Shown in pieces: positions 1 to 11,899 of a stretch of 64,000 bases of DNA (its first letter is position 1; each line of letters starts with the position of its first letter). The notes beneath the pieces are model-generated. The model saw only the letters and a list, made by a program, of their open reading frames with translations. It made no database searches and had not been told where the DNA came from. This DNA is from Sclerodactyla briareus (lineage: Eukaryota > Echinodermata > Holothuroidea > Dendrochirotida > Sclerodactylidae), in contig JAODTK010005832.1 in assembly GCA_026419785.1 (NCBI GenBank), positions 62,001-126,000 on the forward strand. The letters are read 5' to 3'. The translations under genes were made by a program, and so were the position numbers.

Positions 1-1938
1 CTTCATAGCTATGACACGTCGTGTTATTCCCAACTTGTAATTTTAGTTGAATTTGCCCTGACATGTAAGTTTAATGTTGGGGAAAATCGCCACTCGTTTT
101 TTCCGCTTTCATGGAAATAGTTTTGTAAACAGAAGTGTCGCCACTCAGAGCTAATTTTGGCGATCCTTATTCATATTGGGAACGTATGCAAGACATTACA
201 TAGAAAATCTGCATTGATATTCATTAATTTAGAGAGGCAACACAAACAACAACTTTTGAAGTTCTGGACCCAACAGTCAACTTGTGATCGGTGAAGGATC
301 ATGACTGATTTCGGGTACATGTTTGGTAATTCTCACATGCCAAGACCAGATAAGGGGAAATGAATGATTTCTAAACCTTTTCTTAACTACAATAATTTGT
401 CTTCTGGGTATATTAATTGAGATGCAAAGCTTGTCGGAAACTGAAGTTGAAACAGATAGTTGGCCGCTTAGTCGCTTTTTAGCCTAAAAAACAGCTAGGC
501 CTAGGGGCTAGGCCTACAGTTTGTGAATGACAGGCTTAAAGTTTAGTACATGAAACTAAGCCTTCGAGCGCAGGATACCCTGAAACCCGATTGCCCAATC
601 GGATCCCTAACACTAATTGTATACAATACATCCAGGTACAACATCCTGCCATGGGGATCCATTATTGCAATCATACCAATGTAGATATAAAATAATGAAA
701 TTAACCGTGAGGCGTAGGCCTAGCCTGTTTTGGTTTTCCTAACGTTATAATACAGAGCTTCCGTTAGGCCTATTCTAGGATAGACTAGGTCTAGGCCCTA
801 GCCGTGTTTGAACTTGGACTGCAGGCAACAGACTTGAGGACATCGCAGGAACAAACTTTCAGAAGTTCTCACGCGAAAGAATATCACAATGAAAGGACCG
901 AAGATAAAGACAAAAATAATTACCCCCCCCCAATTCAGAGTCAAGGTTTCATCAAGAAGAAAAGCGTTAAATTGTGATGATGATGAGACACCACACACCA
1001 ATTGTGATACGTAGTGTAACCGAAACATGGGGGTTGGTTAACCATCAAGATATTAGGCTCTAACAAAACTTCGCTAAGAATGCAATCGGGATAGAACCGC
1101 AGGCTATAAAAAGAATCATATAGAAAAAATCAAAGGATAAAAAAATTTTTTTACTCTTCTGCTGTGGGTGAAATCGATATTTGCTCGATTAATGAATGCA
1201 CACAGCTGTCAACCCCGACGCGACGCAGAATGAAGTGCAACACGTATTACAGTGACAACGAAATTTTCTCGAAAATTATTGATAAAAATTGCGACAGCGT
1301 CTGATCGAGCTGACGGGGTCTTGAAGTAGTAAGATCTAGAAGCCCAATCCACAGTCTGAAATATTGTAGGCTAATTCAGATATTGAAGGTAGCCTAGCTA
1401 GGCGAATTTTGTTTTTGAAAAGCTAAAAACCTTGTTTACGTTGTTTGTAACACAGCCTAGCCTAGGCCTATGACTCGTTATGGTCACACACCGCTAATAG
1501 TCGGCCCATTGACTCCACACTAAATTGGACTCCTTCGAGGGGCTGCCATGGGCCATTAAGAAGTTTCGCCATGGATGGCCCACCCACCATTTTGAAGCTG
1601 ACATTCACACCTGTCATGGCCTTCCATTCACTGTCCATTGACCGTTTGATTTTCCGCTAGGGTTGCCCGTTTTGTTTCTTTTGCTTTTTTTTTCGACCGG
1701 TGGCGCCAGCCGGAAGAATCACTTTTTACCAACGTCAATTCACTAAGCTATCAATGGCCCAAAATTCGCTCATACCATCCCAAAACCAGCCTCTCAGGGG
1801 CGTTTTCGACATGGCCTTTCTAACAACAGGGTAACATTAGAGCCGACAAGGGGTCAGAAGTCGCACAGAATTGGGTTTCAATGTGATTTTTAGGACTCCT
1901 CTTTTTTTGCAGGGTACTTATCCGGCGGCGAACCTTAG
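1..1938. other. non-coding stretch with AGGCCT-rich clusters
   Basis: No gene is recognisable here. The stretch is notable for repeated AGGCCT words, several of them inside TAGGCCTA-like palindromes: near 497, 510, 716 and 766, and again around 1450-1470. Similar words recur near 1980-2060 and 7810-7970. This word is common in non-coding DNA of several invertebrate deuterostomes, which is the main hint to the host group. The open frames here are short and have no recognisable domain. Confidence 0.5.
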
Positions 1939-2044
1939 CTAATCTGGCATGAGACCGTATGAAGTATGACCTGCACTAGGCTGGCCTAGGAAGGTACTAA
2001 AGCCCGCGAGCCCAGGCTGCCTAGGCTGGCCCCAGGCCTCGTAC

Positions 2045-2375
2045 CGGTTTTGGCTAGGCTTTCCTCCACTTAAATATAACAAGGTGGGATACAAATCCTC
2101 ACGAACCGTTTGAACCAAGACTTTCCAAATGCGAATATCGAGATCGACCGCCGCTCTAGACCAATGACACGCTTCACGTGAACCACTAAAGATTCTTTTT
2201 AATGGTCCCCCTGCCATATAATCGACGACTTGACTGGAAAACTCTCTATCGGGATAAGCTTTCTGGACCACCAACGTTGAAATCTGCATTTGCCGTCTGC
2301 AATACGGCCCAGCAGGGAAGGGGGGGGGGATATCGGGTTTGCCGATTATCGCCTTTGGACCTTAGTTGTCTGGGA
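2045..2375 (-). repeat. inverted dispersed repeat, copy 1
   Basis: Read on the minus strand, this segment matches 7465-7800 on the plus strand at roughly 80% by eye. Shared landmarks in order are a GGCAAACCCGAT-like word, ATGCAGATTTCAACG, a GGTTCACGTGAAGC block, GATATTCGCATTTG, TATCCCACCTTG and AAGCCTAGCCAAAAC. A 116-codon open frame runs through copy 1 on the minus strand (1939-2289). Copy 2 has one-base gaps relative to it that break this frame, so selection on a protein is not supported. It is best read as a member of a dispersed repeat family; the family is not recognised. Confidence 0.65.
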
Positions 2376-4940
2376 GCGGTACTACACTGGTGAAAGTGAT
2401 TATCACTAACAAAATCCGGATTATATGCATTGTATAACAGAAAATATTATATTCAGTTTTCAAAAAAACCAAATAATTATTAATTCAGCTGCTTAATGGA
2501 ATTTTCAAATAAAAAGACAAATGTATTTCTCACTCTAATCATAAAGCAGCGTGTGCTTTTAACGTGACTAGAACTGACACGGGCCAAACCGGCCAAAAAC
2601 CAAGCAGTCCAATTGTGGCCATTGCTCGTGGGTGGTCACCTGCCAAATGTCTGGAATAACGAAACTCCCCTGCCACCTCCTCGTTTCAGAAAGCATATCC
2701 AATACTTGTGATTCAGGCTGCGAACGGTTACTAACTCGGTTAACCGAGAATCCGGATGACGTCGGTTGAAACTCGGTTTTGACCGTTTGCAGAAACCCGA
2801 ATAACCGTAACCGCCGAAAAAACCAAGTCGCGCCGACGCCAACGCTAAAACCGAGTCATTGAAAAGCTAAAGACTGCAACGCCAGCCACACTCTCTTGAG
2901 CGCGGAGCCTGAGGGTCTTTGAAACATTTATGTATATTATGCACATGCCATTGACGTCGCCGCATAGTAATTCAATGAAATGGTCACTGGGACTGGAGAA
3001 TGTGTACTTTCCGTGCAGCAAATAAAATCAAGTGATCTATTAAACTATCAATTTCATTACGCCCTGTTGTCTCTGTGTCCTTTCTTTTACCTTACCATCG
3101 TCTATAAAGTAAATCATACTCTCAATTATTGTTTCTAACTTTTACTCTTTCACCTTTCGAGACAGGTAAGTGAATGTCATGTCATTTCTTGTGTTGAGCA
3201 TGTTACCAGCCCCATTCAGTTGGACTATTCCATTTATGACAAGGTGACAAACTTACAATAGGGTGTGACGTTGTAGCACTGTGTACTAAAGTTGACGCTC
3301 TCATTGTGGTCAACATTCAGCCGTTCGCGGAATTACTTACCTAAGCTATATCAAACCCGGTACTTAAAATCAAATTATGTATTTTTTTTTCGTCGCGCCG
3401 ATTTGCGAAAGTCGCTGCCAGCGTACATTCGCAGCTCACTGACGCAACACTGTTAAAATTATAAAACTGCCCCGCGTCCGAAAACACGGGGGCGGAGGAA
3501 CACATTCGCCCCGAAAGTTTAAAAAAGACTCTCGAATCACATTAAGAGGGGCGAAAAAACAAAATATTGGGAAAATCGCCCCTGAAAAATTCTTCATTTA
3601 GCATTGGTATGTCAAGGCAAAAGCGATTCTGATTTCACGCGCCAACTGATACCATCGAAAATGTTTATGATCTCTGTGAATCACGATCGTTTAGTAAGAC
3701 CACTGTTTCGTTTATAAATCACGTACATGATTAAAATATTCCAGGGAGTCACACACATTGGTACTTGCTTGGAACCTCCCACTGCCCCAACCATATATAT
3801 ACAGTACGTACGTACACTCGCAAGCGACGCCCGGTGGCCGCTCTATCCTGCTAAAGGCAGAACGATATGAAAAAGCCATCCTCAAAATAGAGGGGGGCTA
3901 TCGCTCTTTAGTATATATACACGGTCGAATATCACCAACATATTGTTTGCAGGACTTCGTTTGACACATCCCAACAATTGGGGATTTTGCTCATTACGAT
4001 TCCGGTGACGTAGATGTCAATCTTTAGGCAACACAGCGTTTGGTATTGATTGGAGCACAACCCTGAATAAATTCCGCGTAAATCGCCCCATATTAGTCAT
4101 GAATTCTACAGAAGACCTTTCAATACCCTTTTTACAAAACACCAAAATGAGAATTTATCGAAGAATTATGCATTTGAAGCCTAAAACTGACCAAAGCGCG
4201 CCCCACTGTTTTCGGCTATGCGCATGCCGGATGCGGCTTGTTTGGTAATCGCCGGCGAGGTTCAGAAAATATGAAAATCCTTTCAAATGGGCAAATAAAA
4301 AAAATCCCTCTAACGTCGGCCAAAACTTGGTTGGAGGTTGTCTAAAGAATTACAAATCAGACCAATAAAGTAATTTTTCCCACAGATAGGGCCGTTTCCG
4401 TAATTTATTGAAAGAGAGAATGTCCGATGCCGCAATCAACGTTGACGTCGCAAACCGCCCACTATACCCCCCGGCCCATGGATTCCGCTCGACAGCGAGC
4501 AGAACGAAGTCGCATAGGCGGTTGTTTAGGCAAATCAACCACCGATTGGTTAAAGGGTCTCCGCACATATGAGTATGAGGCTGATACGAGGTGAACAAAA
4601 GTCAAACGCCTGTTTCAACAGGCTATGGCCCTCTCAGGATCGATCAGCGATCGCTATCGCCGTCGAGTCCATTAAATACCCCATTCACAGAAACAAAAGT
4701 GTTTTTGCTGGAAAGTTCGCAATTTAGTGGATTCTTAGCATTAATTCTTTATCCGTAACACTGCCGAAACATGTGGAAAATTGTTAGAATTCCTTGCCCA
4801 AATGTAATTCGAGCAGGATACCAGCTGATTTGTGCCAAGTCAAACCTAAAAAACAACACCCACATTAAATTGAAATTATGACCACAAAATTCGGAAGATT
4901 GCTTGGGTAGCCTAAGTTAAATTTGCATATGCTACAGTGT
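2376..4940. other. no recognised feature
   Basis: I see no gene in this stretch. 2690-2870 is rich in ACCGAG, CGGTTT and GGTTAACC-like words. A similar mixture sits at 7190-7360, beside the second copy of the inverted repeat, so the two flanks may share ancestry, but the alignment is weak. A GGGGCGA/TCGCCCC mixture occurs around 3490-3590. Confidence 0.4.
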
Positions 4941-5395
4941 GTGATTAGGATACACGTTTCGAGCTTGATTTTGTGATCGTAGTTATCATTCCCGTCACTT
5001 TTCACCTCCAGACCATTACACTATGACAGGATGACACATGGACATTACTGGCACTCCATACCAAATATATGATTTTGAGTGGAAGTCTCACAGAGCGGAC
5101 CTAAGAAATATTTGTTCGATTGAGTATCTAGGTTTGGATTGTCTAGGCTTCAGTCATCCGCATAGTTCGATACTATCCTTTTGCGGACGTTGATTTTGTT
5201 GATCGTAGTCTAGCAATTCCCTCACTTGTCCCATGTAAGCAATATGACAGGATAGCACATGGACATGTACTGCACTTCAGAACTAGAATATATGATTGTT
5301 GAGTGAAATTCTCACAGAGCGGACCTGAGCATTAATTGGTTAGATTTGTGAGTATCTAGGTTTGGGATTGTCCAGGCTGCAGTGCTTGCATAACC
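4941..5395. repeat. 225 bp tandem duplication, two copies
   Basis: Two adjacent copies start near 4941 and 5166. The word TTGATTTTG(T)TGATCGTAG occurs at about 4965 and again at 5190. It is followed in both copies, in the same order, by CAATATGACAGGAT-like, ACATGGACAT, ATATATGATT, TCTCACAGAGCGGACCT and GAGTATCTAGGTTTGG. Differences are scattered substitutions and small gaps. No reading frame is conserved between copies. Confidence 0.8.
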
Positions 5396-6261
5396 AACAA
5401 GCAGCAGGTGGCTTATTCCTCTCGTCCCCTACTCCACAGGTGAGGTCACTGCTAACATCATGAATAACTTGCAGCAAACAAGCCATTTACAGCCTGTACT
5501 AGCTGAGCTACGCACAAGAGGCATCTTGCTCTATATGGGTTGGGGGGGGGGGGGGGGTTGCCCCATGCCCCCAAAATTAGAATCAAATGGGAGGTCATTT
5601 TCTTTGTTCTCCAGGATTGCCCCATGCACTACACTAACACTGTAGGCAAGTCACCCTGTTGTTTTTTTTTTTTATCATTACTATAAAATTATTAAGTAGC
5701 ACTCTGAAATAGCTCCCAAAATGATTTTGAGAGGTGCAATTTTTTTCTGAAAAATAATTACCCAAAAATCGAGAAAGTATTTCGACCCCTGACAAGAAAC
5801 AATTATATTCCAATGTTTGGCCGTGCGATTTAATGTAACATTGCGGTTGCAGCCTAACGAGAGGGACCACATTGATGCCCTGGAAGCCATGTCCACCCTC
5901 CACGGCGGCCGCTTCCAATCACCCAGTCTCTGGGCAAGAGCACAAAATTTTTCCATACCCCCTCCTTACTGAAGGGCGCATTCTAAGTGACTCACCACCA
6001 GTGCATATACAATTCATGCCAGTTTCATAGCCATTTTGAGGGTTATTTGAAACATATTAATTTTTTATTCAAGTAGCCCCCGAAAGCTCTCAAGTAGCCC
6101 AAAAATAGTTTCAGGGGGGGCGATTTTTTTTTTCAAAATAGCCCCCGAAATTGAAAAAGTATTTCGGGCCCTGAAACTGCCCCCCACGTGTGTGGCGAGC
6201 TGTGATACTTTCATTATTGCCAAATATGTATACCTGCCGCCAGGACATCGAACACAACTGA
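5396..6261. repeat. degenerate repeat pair around AGTAGCCCCCGAAA motifs, plus G16 tract
   Basis: There is no gene here. 5690-5805 and 6066-6180 share the order AAGTAGC, CTCNNAA(G)TAGC, ATTTNNAGGGGGGCGATTTTTTT, ATAGCCCCCGAAA, GAAAAAGTATTTCG and CCCTGA. They look like two diverged copies of one dispersed repeat. A run of 16 G bases occupies 5542-5557. The open frames of about 90 codons on the minus strand at 5634-5956 overlap each other in different frames and lie across the repeat, so I do not call them genes. Confidence 0.5.
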
Positions 6262-6810
6262 CACGCAAAGCTTATATGTGCTTGCTACCGTCCATGCTGT
6301 GTTGCACTAGTTTCAAGACATAGCCCTGTTGGATGAACACGTGGTCATCACCCACTTACGGTTCAATAGCATTCGACATGCATTCCACTGATAGTACAGT
6401 GCGTTCACAATACCAAGTCGACCACTCCTATTGACTTGGCACAGGCCGCCGACAGCAAACCTTTTTATCGCCCACAATTAACATCTATGGAAGTTTCTAA
6501 CTGACTTTGTGATAAGGATGGAATTATAGCGATCGTCGGCCACTTCGCTCTCGATTACTGCGATTTATTTTCGTGGGGAATTCAATTCTCATGAATGAAT
6601 TAATGTGAAGAATTGGGCAATTGGTGAACGAAAAATATTTATACATTAAGGTTTAGGCGGCAGATCTGGTGGTTTTCAGGGCTGATTTTAGACTTAGCCT
6701 TGCTTCAGTTTTCTTGCTAAATAATCAGTTACATACTTACGTTTGGGGCTTTGGGCTCACCGGAATGCCCAAGCGATCTGTTTGTACTGGTGCATGTGGG
6801 CGACAGGCGC
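6262..6810 (+). repeat. dispersed repeat of about 0.5 kb, copy A
   Basis: Same-strand homologue of 32950-33480, 26 kb away. Shared landmarks are GCAAAGCT, a GAACACGTGGTCA block (CACGTG at 6338), ACTTACG, AGCATTC, GTACAGTGCG, ATGAATGAAT, ATACATTAAGGTTTA, TTCGGTTTTCTTGCT-like and GTTACGTT-like words. Indels are frequent. The overlapping 109-codon plus-strand frame (6669-6998) extends past the repeat end, has no recognised domain and is not preserved in copy B, so no gene is called. Confidence 0.7.
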
Positions 6811-7464
6811 CCCCCAACGTAGCATGTGTACAATTAAGAAAGACCACGTGTTATGATTTGTCCGTGCAGGTTTATTTGCAATTATTGGTTCTTCACCCAT
6901 ATTATAATGGAAAGTATGATGATGATGAAAAAGATGGTCCTGTATTTACACAGCTGACATATGGTATTAGACATAAACGAATGGGAGGGGTAGGATAACA
7001 ATGCTGGAAATTTTATCAATCATGGCAATAAACTAGATGATGAAGTATGGGAAACCCACAATATCAAGATCATGCTACTGTTTATTATTATTGTGTTCAT
7101 TAGAATTACAATTTCAGTACTAACAAATAATGCTTTTGGATATACATATATTTGAAGCTGGATACCCATAATGTCGGCCTGAAGTTAACACTCGCCTTGG
7201 GCGGGACCGAGTTGGGGTTCACGGAGAAGTTACGTCCACCGAGGCGAAATACTTTTTGTTTGTGTCAATCGACGGCATCGGTCAAAACCAAAAAAAAACG
7301 GATGGACTCGGTTAGCACAAATCGGAAAAAACCGACCGGTTTGCCAGGCATAACCGTATACAGCCTTATGTGATACATGGCTACACTACATCAGCGGTAG
7401 ATAAATTCCATGTCATGCACTTCGATTTCTCACTCTGTCGATTAATTCCGACGCGGGTTCGTCT
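6811..7464. other. no recognised gene
   Basis: AT-rich sequence to about 7150, then a segment rich in ACCGAG, TCGGTC and AAACCGACCGG words to about 7370. The latter resembles 2690-2870, the flank of the inverted partner repeat. The short plus-strand frames here are not recognised. Confidence 0.35.
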
Positions 7465-7800
7465 CTCCCAGTTATATACTGTCCCAACAACTAAGCCAAG
7501 GCAGAATCAGCAAACCCGATTTAGAGGCCGCGCAGCGCGTCCAATGCAGATTTCAACGGGTGGTCCAGGAACTTGACCCGATTCCGCGAGTTTTTCCAGT
7601 TAAGATCGTCGATATGAGCAAGGGGTGGACCTGTAAGAAGAATCTTCGTGGTTCACGTGAAGCTTGTAATTTGTCTAAGCCGGCCGGTCGATGGTTCGAT
7701 CTTGATATTCGCATTTGCAAGTCGTGGGTTCCGAACGGTCGTTAGATTGTATCCCACCTTGTGTATATTATAAGTGGAAGCCTAGCCAAAACGTTACGAG
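7465..7800 (+). repeat. inverted dispersed repeat, copy 2
   Basis: Plus-strand partner of 2045-2375. It carries CAACTAAG, CAGCAAACCCGAT, ATGCAGATTTCAACGG, GGTTCACGTGAAGC, GATATTCGCATTTG and CTAGCCAAAACG in the same order as the minus strand of copy 1. The peptide fragment GSREAC and the fragment DLDIRI are visible in both copies but in different frames, so coding conservation is not shown. An AGGCCTA cluster follows at about 7812. Confidence 0.65.
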
Positions 7801-8298
7801 CGCCTGTGGGCCTAGGCCTATAGTACAGTGCGAAGGGAGGGATGCTTGGGCCCCAACTAGGCTACCCCCCCCCCCCGGACAATAAACAATATTATGACAA
7901 AGCATATCCCCACTAAGTTAAAGGACAACTGGCATGATGATCTATAGGGGGCTAGGCCTAATTTAATAGCTGAAATAAAATGAATGCGTCGTCCAAACTG
8001 GAGGTTCAAGGACTTTCCATTCCAGAGTTATCGTCACTGAAGTTATGATTATAAGCATGTGTATTGCGCAGAGTCGAAAATGAATAATAAATGATGTAAA
8101 CTTGCACACAAACTCTGCAAAAGTCTTGGTTTTCTATGAAATTTGAGACATTAATTTCACTTTGGAAAAGTATTAGTCTAGGGGAGAGGATGCGTTGTGT
8201 AGTGGGTTGTTAGGTTGAAGGGACTTTGGTGAGAGAAAGACAAACAGAACTTGTGCTAAATGTGATTATTCAACAAAATGAAACAACAAAACTGAACA
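7801..8298. other. no recognised gene; C12 tract
   Basis: A run of 12 C bases lies at 7865-7876, with AGGCCTA words near 7812 and 7955. Otherwise I see nothing recognisable up to the left end of the inverted-repeat element at 8304. Confidence 0.35.
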
Positions 8299-8303
8299 TA
8301 ATT

Positions 8304-10579
8304 TTAGGGCTTGTACCGAAATGACTGTCCTGCCAATCCGATGGCCGATGTGTTCCTTACCAACATCGGCCGATGTTCGATCCCATCCGATGATGGACGG
8401 CAAGATTGCACTATTACGAAATTATGTGACCAGTTGGTTTTGTTTCATTGGGTTAGTGTACCAGTGTATTATTATGCCATTAGAGAACCTCTCAAAAAGA
8501 AGTGAGCATCCACACCCTTCAGTTGTAAGCCATTCTAAACAAATCATTGATGAAACAATTGATCACATATCAGCTGAACGTTTTTCATAAAGAAATCTTG
8601 ATAATTGGGAGCGATGCGATCAATAGTTGGTGTCTTACTAGCGTTTATGCGCTAAAGCTAACGTTATTCAGTAACAGCTGAAACTTGTTGCACATGTGCT
8701 GCGCTGGAGTAAGTACATCTTAGGTGCTCCAAAAATATTGCGCTGTCTGGCACTACCTCATACGTCGTACAGCCTAATCAGTGCTGCTCAGAATTAATTA
8801 CATTTGCGTGCTCCATAAATGTAGCGATGTTTTGGTGCGGAGTACCTACTTTAGTTTTCGCATATTTCAGTCTATGGGAGGATCGATTTGTTGATGTATG
8901 TAGCGTACCTGTGTTCAATTGTTGGTCTGCCATGACAAACTTTTTTCAAAACAATTTCAATTTATGATTAACAGACACTCAACATGATACAAAGACTGGA
9001 TGATATGGTTAGAAAGGTAAACTTTTTCACTCTTAATAGGTTTATTTTGGCGCCATGCTGCAGTCTTCGGAGTGCTTATTATCACGTTTCCAAAACTCAT
9101 TGCAAATTACTTTACGGAAACATGGCACTGATCGGAACGTTATAATAGACCTATTTTGTGCTGTGCGGGGGTGTGTGAAATCATTCAGTGATTTTCTCTG
9201 TAATCATTTTTAGCTGCGGGAGAGCAAGCTCTACAAGTATCTTGTCTCTCCGTCCGTTCGTTCGTTCGTTCGTTCGTTCGTTCGTTCGTTCGTTCGTCCG
9301 TCCGTTAGTTCGTCCCTTCTGTTCGTCACGTTCATTCATAACTTCTAAACCTGACATGCGATCGGTTGATTGATTGAAACTGGTGGTGTGGAGGAAAGCC
9401 TTGCTTTACTGGCTAGCTTAAGTACATTCATGTTCGCATAGGTTATTAGATTTTAATTAAATCAAATTAATTACCCCCAATTTCCCACTTCATTTTGAGT
9501 CTCCTGTGCCAACAAGTTTGTTTACAGTACTCCATCCTCTGCTGAGCAGTGTTACCTTATCTATCAGAAGTCCAGGTTCAGCAGAATAGTTGACAATAAA
9601 ACCTATTGTCCAGGGGGTGTTGATTGTCTTTCATCGCATCGTCGCCCTAGTTTACATTAGACCTGCCTCCACAGGATTTGTTTACATAAATCTCAGTCCC
9701 ATTCCTCAGTGGTGGGTGACATAGGAATAGGGGGATTGCGCCCCATCCCCCCCCCCCCACCTAAATGCTGTTTGATGGTAACTTGTGGAGTGGTTCAACT
9801 ATATAAACACAAAACTATGTGTGTCAACAATTTTAGATATTCATTTCTGTGGGAAGTGTGTTTCCACTGTCTGCCACAGGGTAGGAAGGGCCACTGAAGA
9901 AATATTAGGCTAATGTGTAGACATGTTTAAAAGTCATTCCATTGATTATGAAAGATGGTCAGTAGAGGTGTTGAATGTGAACAAACGATAAATGTGAAAT
10001 GGCGAAAAAAAATGCAGTGTATTTGCCACGAGAGTTTTGCTGTCCGCAGCTACCAAGACGTTCCGACTTGCACTTGTTTTTGTATCGGTGCTTAGGTTTG
10101 GCCAACTCCATTGTCCTTGGTCTGAGCGTTGTATTGGGGACGTCCGCGCCAGGTATTAGGAAGCTGTGACGGGATCGAACTAGAGCCTTGCATATATGCA
10201 GGACGCACCTATGAATTATTAATGTCAGAGTATGTCACTGCGGGGTGTCATATTAGTGATATTTTCAGAGCGGAAACTGCGGAGCCCCGTCAGGATGTTG
10301 AGTTTAACTGACAGCGGAGGGATGGAATTTATAAATATATCCTGACTGTCACATCGCGTGGGCAAGCTAGCCAGCTTGTCTACTTTCACGAGGGCATGTG
10401 GGCGCCAAGGGTGCTCATTCTGACATTTTTCTGCTGAGTGGGTATGGTGGGTGAAATTGACATTAGCAAAGCATCGGTAGAATTGTTGGTCATTGCGCCG
10501 ATCCGATGTTTTGCCGATAGTGCCAAATGTTTTTTTGTATCGGCCAGGCCGATGTCGATCGATATCGGTAGAGCCCTAA
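8304..10579. mobile_element. candidate non-autonomous DNA transposon with terminal inverted repeats
   Basis: The left end begins TTAGGGCTTGTACCGA (8304). The right end, read on the minus strand from 10579, begins TTAGGGCTCTACCGA: 15 shared bases with one inserted base. Inside both ends lie several GATCGGC/CCGATG words. The pentamer TAATT directly flanks both ends (8299-8303 and 10580-10584), as expected for a target-site duplication. Ends of the TAGGG..ACCGAT type are known among hAT-like elements, but those usually make 8 bp duplications, so the superfamily is uncertain. No transposase frame is present. An internal (CGTT)n tract, a C-run and a weak duplication (about 8705-8760 and 8800-8850) are included. 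Confidence 0.55.
9251..9310. repeat. (CGTT)n microsatellite
   Basis: About 12 tetranucleotide units of CGTT with a few CGTC variants. It lies inside the candidate inverted-repeat element. The short frame translated across it (repeated FVRS) is a by-product of the repeat, not a gene. Confidence 0.95.
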
Positions 10580-10584
10580 TAATT

Positions 10585-10989
10585 CCCTGTGTTGTCCATG
10601 CGTGACGTCATGCGTTATTGCGCAATTTGGATTCTTCCCAATTTCTTTGCCTAATGGCCCAAAATTGAAGGCCAATAACTCCACATAGAAAAATCGTATT
10701 GAAATGGGGTTTGGACTTATATAGGCCTATACTGTTTTCAGTCTCAACAAGATAACTTCTGTTGTAACCCAAGCCTGCAAGTGTCCTTTAATTCGCCCAC
10801 GCAAGAGACCGATTCAGGTGACAAGAGACTGGAAGCATCTTGGAAGCGTGGTGAAACCCCAGAGATGGTTCAAGTTAGCTAAGAAGATTTTGAGATAGCG
10901 TGCCCAGCAAACTTTCTACATTCAGTGGCCTCTTCTGACCTTGATTGAGCTTGGACTATACCAAATAAATATATTTCTTTATACAATAT
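10585..10989. other. no recognised feature
   Basis: Sequence between the candidate transposon and the CA-rich repeat. I see no gene, repeat or RNA in it. Confidence 0.35.
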
Positions 10990-11037
10990 GTGCCACCCAC
11001 ATGTGCATATAAAACTTGCGTTCTTCCGATATCGTGC

Positions 11038-11215
11038 TCCCACACAAAAACAGGCACACATACATACACACACATGCACACTTACATACACACACAAACA
11101 CACACACACACACGCTCGAACCCACCACAGACACACACCACACACACATATACACGCCAAGTGACCGCATAGGTTCTTTTTTACCTTCGGAAAGGAATCA
11201 AGAACTGACCCGAAA
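11038..11215. repeat. (CA)n microsatellite followed by a hairpin-bearing repeat end
   Basis: Interrupted CA/CATA repeats run from about 11040 to 11155. They are followed by GCATAGGTTC and an imperfect hairpin, 11171-11202, whose arms GGTTCTTTTTTACC and GGAAAGGAATC meet at a TTC loop. The same arrangement recurs at 55818-55910, with a better hairpin. Both instances lie next to GGTCA-rich tandem repeats. The frames reading THTHTH on one strand and VCVCVC on the other come from the microsatellite. Confidence 0.7.
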
Positions 11216-11899
11216 GCGTCACCATTTAGCTTTGCACTTGCACCTCACAATGCGACTGAAAGCGCTTCCGTGTGGAGGGGTAAACATGATTACGGTGGTC
11301 TCCAGCAGTACACGCGTAGGTCAGCACCCATGACGAAGGAATGTGATATGTGTCGTTTCAACTGGTGACACATGGGTTTTTCGTTTTCTTGAGTACAGGG
11401 CTGGGTATGTCCTGTCCAGGTGAAAGAATGTTCCATGCAGAGGCGGCGCCAGCGAGAGGGAGGGGGGGGGGGGTGGGCACAGCCCAGTCGGGGAGCAGTT
11501 TGCACATGAATGAAGGAAAAATGTGATTTGACATACTTCAACATGAGTACAAGAGTATGTTATCTACTGAATCGGATTAACGATCGATTGAGTGTATACC
11601 GGTTGAAGAATTTATACTTCCAAATCGTTCTTAGATACGTTATATACATCTTCAAATATGCCACAATGTCGGCCTCCATTGCGCACGTCAATGGTTTGGA
11701 TAATATACCCATGAAATAAGAGAACATGCAAATTCATTAGGACGGTTATCAATTTTACTGCAGGGAAGCCGAGAAGACCTTGAAGAAACTTCAATAACAT
11801 CGTTTCTTAAGCTCACACCCGCATGTGCGGGTGAGTATTGTGATCCTGCATGTCTATCTATTATCATAGCATCCGTCAAAACAATTGTGTCAAATTGCT
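11216..11899. other. intervening sequence with a transposon-end-like motif
   Basis: No gene is seen. At 11438 the motif CAGAGGCGGCGCCAG is followed within 25 bases by a run of 12 G (11462-11473). This belongs to the CAG(N)GGCG family of transposon-end-like motifs also seen near 44499, 45888, 48073 and 62819. The rest is unrecognised. Confidence 0.4.

Noticed and set aside
10879-11333. Frames with repeated THTH or VCVC
   Set aside because: Derived from the CA microsatellite.
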